A stretch of 7,048 bases of DNA. It comes from an uncultured Prevotella sp. (GTDB lineage Bacteria > Bacteroidota > Bacteroidia > Bacteroidales > Bacteroidaceae). Below, piece after piece: positions 4,784-7,048 of this stretch. Numbering within the stretch: position 1 is the stretch's first letter; each line of letters starts with the position of its first letter. The translations under genes were made by a program, and so were the position numbers. The stretch is taken from positions 1 to 7,048 of the forward strand of contig CAAFFL010000235.1 in assembly GCA_900762125.1 (NCBI GenBank), written 5' to 3'. Under the pieces are notes generated by a model, which made no database searches, was not told the DNA's origin, and saw nothing but the letters and a program-made list of their open reading frames with translations.

Positions 4784-6721
4784 ATGAAGAAGCAGATGAT
4801 CTTTTTGCCGATGCTCGCCCTCAGCACGTGTGCCTTGGCACAAAGCGCAGGACAGAGCTTAAGGACTGATAGTACCTATTCCATCCGTGAGGTGGAGGTG
4901 GTGAGCCGTCAGCCCTTGGCCACCGTGCAGCAGCTCTCGGGCGTGGAGCTGCAAGGCCTCTCGTCGACCTCCATCGCCGATGCGCTGAAGTATTTCGCCG
5001 GCGTGCAGATCAAGGACTATGGCGGACTGGGTGGACTGAAGACCATCAACGTCCGGTCGCTGGGCGCGCAACATGTGGGCGTCTACATCGACGGCATCCG
5101 CATCTCGAATGCACAGAACGGAACGGTGGACCTGGGGAAGTTCTCCTTGTCGACGCTGGAGAGTGTGTCGCTCTACAATGCCAACAAGCTCGACCGCTGC
5201 CAGTCGGCATCAGAGTATGCCTCGGGGGCCACGGTCTACCTCCGCACCCGCAGGCCCACCCGCGACTTGTTGGCCGTGCAGGGTCGCTGGGCCTCGTTCC
5301 ATACCTATATGGGCAAGGCGAACATCCAGTTTGCCCACAAGGGCTGGAGCGGATTTCTCGATGGGGAATATCTCCACTCCGATGGCGACTATCAGTTCCG
5401 CTACCACTCTGAATACGAGGACACCGTCGGCACACGCCGCAACTCCGACATCCGCTACACCCGCGTGGAGGGCGCATTGTTTAAGAACGGCTTCGCCTCA
5501 CATATCTATTATTACGACTCCGACCGTGGCACGCCGGGCGGCATCGTCCGCCGACTGTCGGACAAATACGTCAACGTCGGCAGGGAGTGGGACCGCGACT
5601 TCTTCGTGCAGGCCTCGTGGCAACGGGAGCTGGGCAAGCGCCACATCGTGAAGATGAATGGCAAGTACGCCAACGAGTATCTGCGCTATTGCACGGACTA
5701 TCCCGAGAACCAGAACACCGCGCGCGTCGACAACCACTACCACCAGAACGAGGCGTTTGCCGCCGTGGCCTACAGCTATACCCCGTGGCCGTGGCTGTCG
5801 GTGAACACGGGCTACGATGCCCGCATGTCGTGGCTCACGGCGGACCTGAAACATTTCTCCCTTGTGCGCCGGTTGGACCAGAAGGCCGTCGTCGCCGTAG
5901 AGGTTAGCCAGTGGGGCTTCCGCCTGGCTGCCAATGCGCTCTACCAACATTACAAAGACCACACGAAGATCCGCACGGGTGCCGCCGACCCCATCGAGAA
6001 GGTGACGCCCGCCGTGTCGCTAGGCTACACCACGGGAGGGTTCTCCGCCCGGGCGTGGTACAAGAAGATCTTCCGCGTGCCGACGCTCAACGACCTCTAC
6101 TACACCCAGGTGGGCAACCGCTTCCTCAAGCCGGAGAACACCGAGCAGGTGAACCTCGGCGTGGAGTATCACTACGACCGCCAACATTGGAACGCCTCCG
6201 TGCAGGCGGATGTCTACCAAAACTGGATCAAGAACCGCATCGTCTGTCTGCCACTGAAGGGCACCTACACCTGGTCGATGCTCAACTATGGCCGGACGTT
6301 CTGCCGCGGACTCAACGCCACAGGCTCCGTGCGCTATCTGCTGCGCGACTGGCATTTCTCGTGGCTCACCTCCTTGACCTGGCAGCGCGACGTAGACCGC
6401 ACGAACCCCGACAGCCGCATCTACAACCACCCCATCTGCTACTCCCCCGCCCTGAGCTACGGCCTCACGGCCATCGTCGGCTGGCGCACCCTTCAGCTCA
6501 CCGTCTCGGACCTGCACGTCAGCAAGCGCATGTGGTCGTATGCCGATCCCGACGACCAGCTCAAGCCCTACAACAACGTCGACCTCAAGCTCAGCTACAC
6601 CTACCGCCACTACGGTGTGACGCTGGAGATCAACGACCTGCTCGACGAGCAATACGAACATATCCCCCGCTATCCCATGCCGGGGCGTAACTATAAACTC
6701 ACTTTAAGTTTTGGCTTATGA
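4784..6721 (+). CDS. btuB: TonB-dependent outer-membrane cobalamin receptor BtuB
   Basis: A 645-residue outer-membrane receptor that brings B12 into the periplasm using energy from TonB. A signal peptide with probable cleavage after Ala19 (ALA-Q) is followed by a short linker with a TonB-box-like stretch (about 33-41, SIREVEVVS). The plug domain (about 45-157) contains TINVRSLGAQHVGVYIDGIR (87-106) and SGATVYLRTRRP (147-158). The rest is a 22-strand-type barrel rich in aromatic residues, ending YKLTLSFGL in the usual C-terminal strand pattern. The start is ATG 4784. An upstream in-frame TTG at 4691 would add 31 residues ahead of a complete signal peptide and begins inside the riboswitch P1. 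B12 specificity follows from the cobalamin riboswitch in the leader and the neighbouring transport and adenosyltransferase genes. The stop overlaps the next start as ATGA, implying translational coupling. Expression should fall when B12 is abundant. Confidence 0.93.
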   Translation: MKKQMIFLPMLALSTCALAQSAGQSLRTDSTYSIREVEVVSRQPLATVQQLSGVELQGLSSTSIADALKYFAGVQIKDYGGLGGLKTINVRSLGAQHVGVYIDGIRISNAQNGTVDLGKFSLSTLESVSLYNANKLDRCQSASEYASGATVYLRTRRPTRDLLAVQGRWASFHTYMGKANIQFAHKGWSGFLDGEYLHSDGDYQFRYHSEYEDTVGTRRNSDIRYTRVEGALFKNGFASHIYYYDSDRGTPGGIVRRLSDKYVNVGREWDRDFFVQASWQRELGKRHIVKMNGKYANEYLRYCTDYPENQNTARVDNHYHQNEAFAAVAYSYTPWPWLSVNTGYDARMSWLTADLKHFSLVRRLDQKAVVAVEVSQWGFRLAANALYQHYKDHTKIRTGAADPIEKVTPAVSLGYTTGGFSARAWYKKIFRVPTLNDLYYTQVGNRFLKPENTEQVNLGVEYHYDRQHWNASVQADVYQNWIKNRIVCLPLKGTYTWSMLNYGRTFCRGLNATGSVRYLLRDWHFSWLTSLTWQRDVDRTNPDSRIYNHPICYSPALSYGLTAIVGWRTLQLTVSDLHVSKRMWSYADPDDQLKPYNNVDLKLSYTYRHYGVTLEINDLLDEQYEHIPRYPMPGRNYKLTLSFGL

Positions 6722-7048
6722 GGAAACTCTACACCATCATAATCTGCTTCATAGCTCTTACCCTGCATGCCCAGGAGCGCCTCATCATCGTTGACGAAGG
6801 TCTGTGGCAACAGGACAATGGGCGGTTGAGCTACTTCGAGGACGGGAAGGTGGTCAGCAACCAGTGGTTCCGCGACATGAATGGCAAGAAGCTGGGCGAC
6901 ACGCCGAACGACATCATCCAGATCAATGACTCGCTCATCGCCATCACCATCAACTGGAGCAACATCGTGGATTTCATCCGCCCCAATGGCAAGGAGGTGG
7001 CAGCGATAGAGAACATCCCCAACAACCGGCGCATGGCCACCGACGGCC
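6718..7048 (+). CDS. BtuG-like surface beta-propeller protein (YncE/DUF5074-type), 3' end outside window
   Basis: The first 110 codons of a gene overlapping btuB by ATGA. The N-terminus has a positive start, a hydrophobic core and a probable signal peptidase I site after Ala18 (LHA-QE). The following sequence has propeller-blade character: GRLSYFEDGKV (about 33-43), the loop NGKKLGDTPNDIIQINDSL (about 54-72), then IVDFIRPNGKEV. NG.LS.F/Y and GDT.NDI/M are typical of the YncE-like/DUF5074 propellers found beside btuB in Bacteroidota. The characterised relative is BtuG, a surface lipoprotein that binds B12 very tightly and caps BtuB. By position and sequence this is the likely B12-capturing partner of the receptor. 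The oddity is the lack of a lipobox cysteine: the only Cys (residue 10) sits in the middle of the hydrophobic stretch. The riboswitch upstream of btuB should also control it. The rest of the propeller is not visible. Confidence 0.78.
   Translation, partial: MRKLYTIIICFIALTLHAQERLIIVDEGLWQQDNGRLSYFEDGKVVSNQWFRDMNGKKLGDTPNDIIQINDSLIAITINWSNIVDFIRPNGKEVAAIENIPNNRRMATDG

Noticed and set aside
4597..4869. Small leader peptide gene overlapping the riboswitch
   Set aside because: The frame simply runs through the structured aptamer and into btuB out of frame, with no coding character.
5911..6690. Long plus-strand open frame in another frame inside btuB
   Set aside because: The Pro/Arg/His-rich composition is typical of a shifted reading of GC-rich barrel-coding DNA; BtuB is clearly the real product.

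Overview
The window looks like chromosomal DNA of a GC-rich member of the Bacteroidales, most plausibly a Prevotellaceae species. The evidence is the Bacteroidota-type promoter boxes (TAnnTTTG), the lack of Shine-Dalgarno sequences ahead of genes, and the Bacteroidota style of the BtuB receptor, the BtuG-like propeller and the signal peptides. I see no mobile element, CRISPR array, tRNA or rRNA.

Layout. (1) Positions 1-1746, plus strand: a divergent paralogue of the NAD-dependent DNA ligase LigA, cut by the window edge and interrupted by two in-frame stops (TGA 85-87, TAA 244-246). Both flanks stay in one frame and the spacing of the ligase motifs is kept. (2) Positions 1796-4443, minus strand, read in the order btuF-like, btuC-like, PduO-type adenosyltransferase: a periplasmic B12-binding lipoprotein, the inner-membrane FecCD/BtuC permease, and the enzyme that converts cob(I)alamin to adenosylcobalamin. 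(3) Positions 4444-4783: a divergent control region with a cobalamin riboswitch on the plus strand and probable promoters on both strands. (4) Positions 4784-7048, plus strand: btuB, the TonB-dependent outer-membrane B12 receptor, overlapping by four bases (ATGA) a BtuG-like surface propeller gene that runs off the window.

Together regions 2-4 form a nearly complete cobalamin salvage locus: capture at the surface (BtuG-like), outer-membrane passage (BtuB), periplasmic binding (BtuF), inner-membrane passage (BtuC) and conversion to the coenzyme form (adenosyltransferase). The ATPase BtuD is not in the window. The riboswitch lies only in the transcript of the outer-membrane arm. The divergent inner-membrane/enzyme arm shows no riboswitch and may have an almost leaderless mRNA.

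Most deserving a second look: the interrupted ligase paralogue that also lacks canonical active-site residues, the riboswitch expression platform with a 9-base word repeated at the aptamer end and at the btuB start codon, and the BtuG-like protein without a lipobox. I did not find a convincing wholly new system.
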